Origin: Tillus elongatus
Lineage: Eukaryota; Arthropoda; Insecta; Coleoptera; Cleridae
DNA: 64,000 nucleotides
NCBI GenBank assembly: GCA_964006375.1
Contig: OZ023268.1
Coordinates: 80,333,335 to 80,397,334 of the forward strand
Reading direction: 5' to 3'
This document shows, in pieces, positions 63,111 to 64,000 of the stretch (position 1 is its first letter; each line of letters starts with the position of its first letter). The notes beneath the pieces are model-generated. The model was not told where the DNA came from. It was given only the letters and a program-made list of their open reading frames with translations, and did not search any database. The translations under genes were made by a program, and so were the position numbers.

Positions 63111-64000
63111 AACGAAATAAGAGAAATTAACGCCGGCTGAGCCGCTCAAAATAAATATAAAATATGAGTTTATAAATGAAACTGAAAAATGTGTGCTGAA
63201 TTTAAAAAAAAAAAACCAATAAACGAATTAAAATTCATGTCACTAGTGTAAGGAATGAATTGTTTAAAGCATATAAAAAATAGCTCCCAATATGAAAAAA
63301 AATATGACTACCTTCAGTTCCTATGCAAGAAGGGGGTTCCGGAAGCCTACCATAACTTTTTTTAAAACCTTCCCTATTGCGAAAACAATAAGGATGCAGA
63401 GTAATTCAATAATTTGTGTTTGGCTGTGTTGTAATGCTAAAGCTACCTGCCTTTTTCTGTTTAAGTCACTTAACTGGTTTGTTATTTATAGTTTAGTTAG
63501 GTTAACAATGTTATAAAATAAATAATTTGTATTTTTATATGCAATGAGTTTTATTTACAGTTTTTTTATTTACTTATTTTGTTATGCATAGGTATGGATC
63601 ATAAATTAATTATAATTTATTATAAAAATATTTAACATTTTTTTCGTTGTTTTTTTAATCAATGAAAAGTCAATTTAATGTCAAAAAACTTTTTGGGAAC
63701 CTTTTAAGCAGTGCTTAAATCTATTAACGCATTTGATACCTGACTAAATAATTATTATTTTTATTCACTCATTTTTTCCATATATTGTATCTAGATAAGA
63801 TATTAGCTACTTTAGAAATAGCACATGGTTACATGTATCTTAAGATAAGATATTAGGTATTTTATAAGTCTCAAATAGTTACATTGTATCTTTTTCAAGT
63901 TACATTTTTAAAACTCTTGATTATATTTAAACTATATAATGTATACGATATGATACCTACAGATTACCCTAACGTTGTGGCCAAATTACAAGCTTCAATT
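63111..64000. other. No gene; short tandem duplication
   Basis: AT-rich. 63786-63835 and 63836-63890 are imperfect tandem copies sharing AAGATATTAG and TAGTTACAT/GGTTACAT, each followed by GTATCTT. Nothing else is recognised to the window end. Confidence 0.4.

Overview
This is an insect-type eukaryotic nuclear sequence. It is AT-rich, its genes have GT-AG introns, and it is packed with (TA)n tracts and arthropod-style transposons: non-LTR elements, hAT, Tc1/mariner, pogo-like and Penelope-like elements, and tRNA-derived SINEs. I cannot place it to order. Only two host genes are supported, and the rest is mostly mobile DNA in several generations of nesting.

Host genes. A complete eight-exon N-sulphoglucosamine sulphohydrolase (SGSH, lysosomal heparan sulphatase) lies on the minus strand from 41751 to 19893. 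It can be read from signal peptide to stop (513 residues), with every intron GT-AG and every phase consistent. A phosphomannomutase gene with an uninterrupted 248-residue coding region lies on the plus strand at 50120-50866, just behind a splice-acceptor-like site and about 170 bases downstream of a solo LTR. The two enzymes belong to unrelated parts of glycan metabolism, and nothing suggests they are co-regulated.

Layout. 0.8-3 kb holds copies of a repeat family built round a (TA)n core. 4.7-5.2 kb is a 500-base hAT MITE. 6.1-8 kb is a non-LTR element interrupted by another. 8.2-14.2 kb holds hAT remnants, an LTR-like GC-rich repeat and a SINE head. 14.2-17.2 kb has a LINE fragment and a Penelope-like fragment. 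17.3-19.1 kb is a mariner-type element framed by TA tracts. 19.9-41.8 kb is SGSH, whose introns hold at least four LINE insertions, long inverted repeats, a SINE and many TA-core repeats. 42.2-46.6 kb has remnants of a putative transposase family with a C-x-GQN motif plus more TA-core repeats. 47-50 kb has inverted repeats and the solo LTR. 51-53.2 kb is a pogo-like transposon remnant. 56.5-60.3 kb is a LINE split by a hAT element that carries another LINE and an LTR-like repeat. 61-63.1 kb is a second long remnant of the C-x-GQN family.

The best candidates for under-described biology are the TA-core repeat family, which has palindromic ends, nested inverted repeats and copies in both orientations, and the C-x-GQN family. 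All family assignments come from reading motifs by eye; no search was run.
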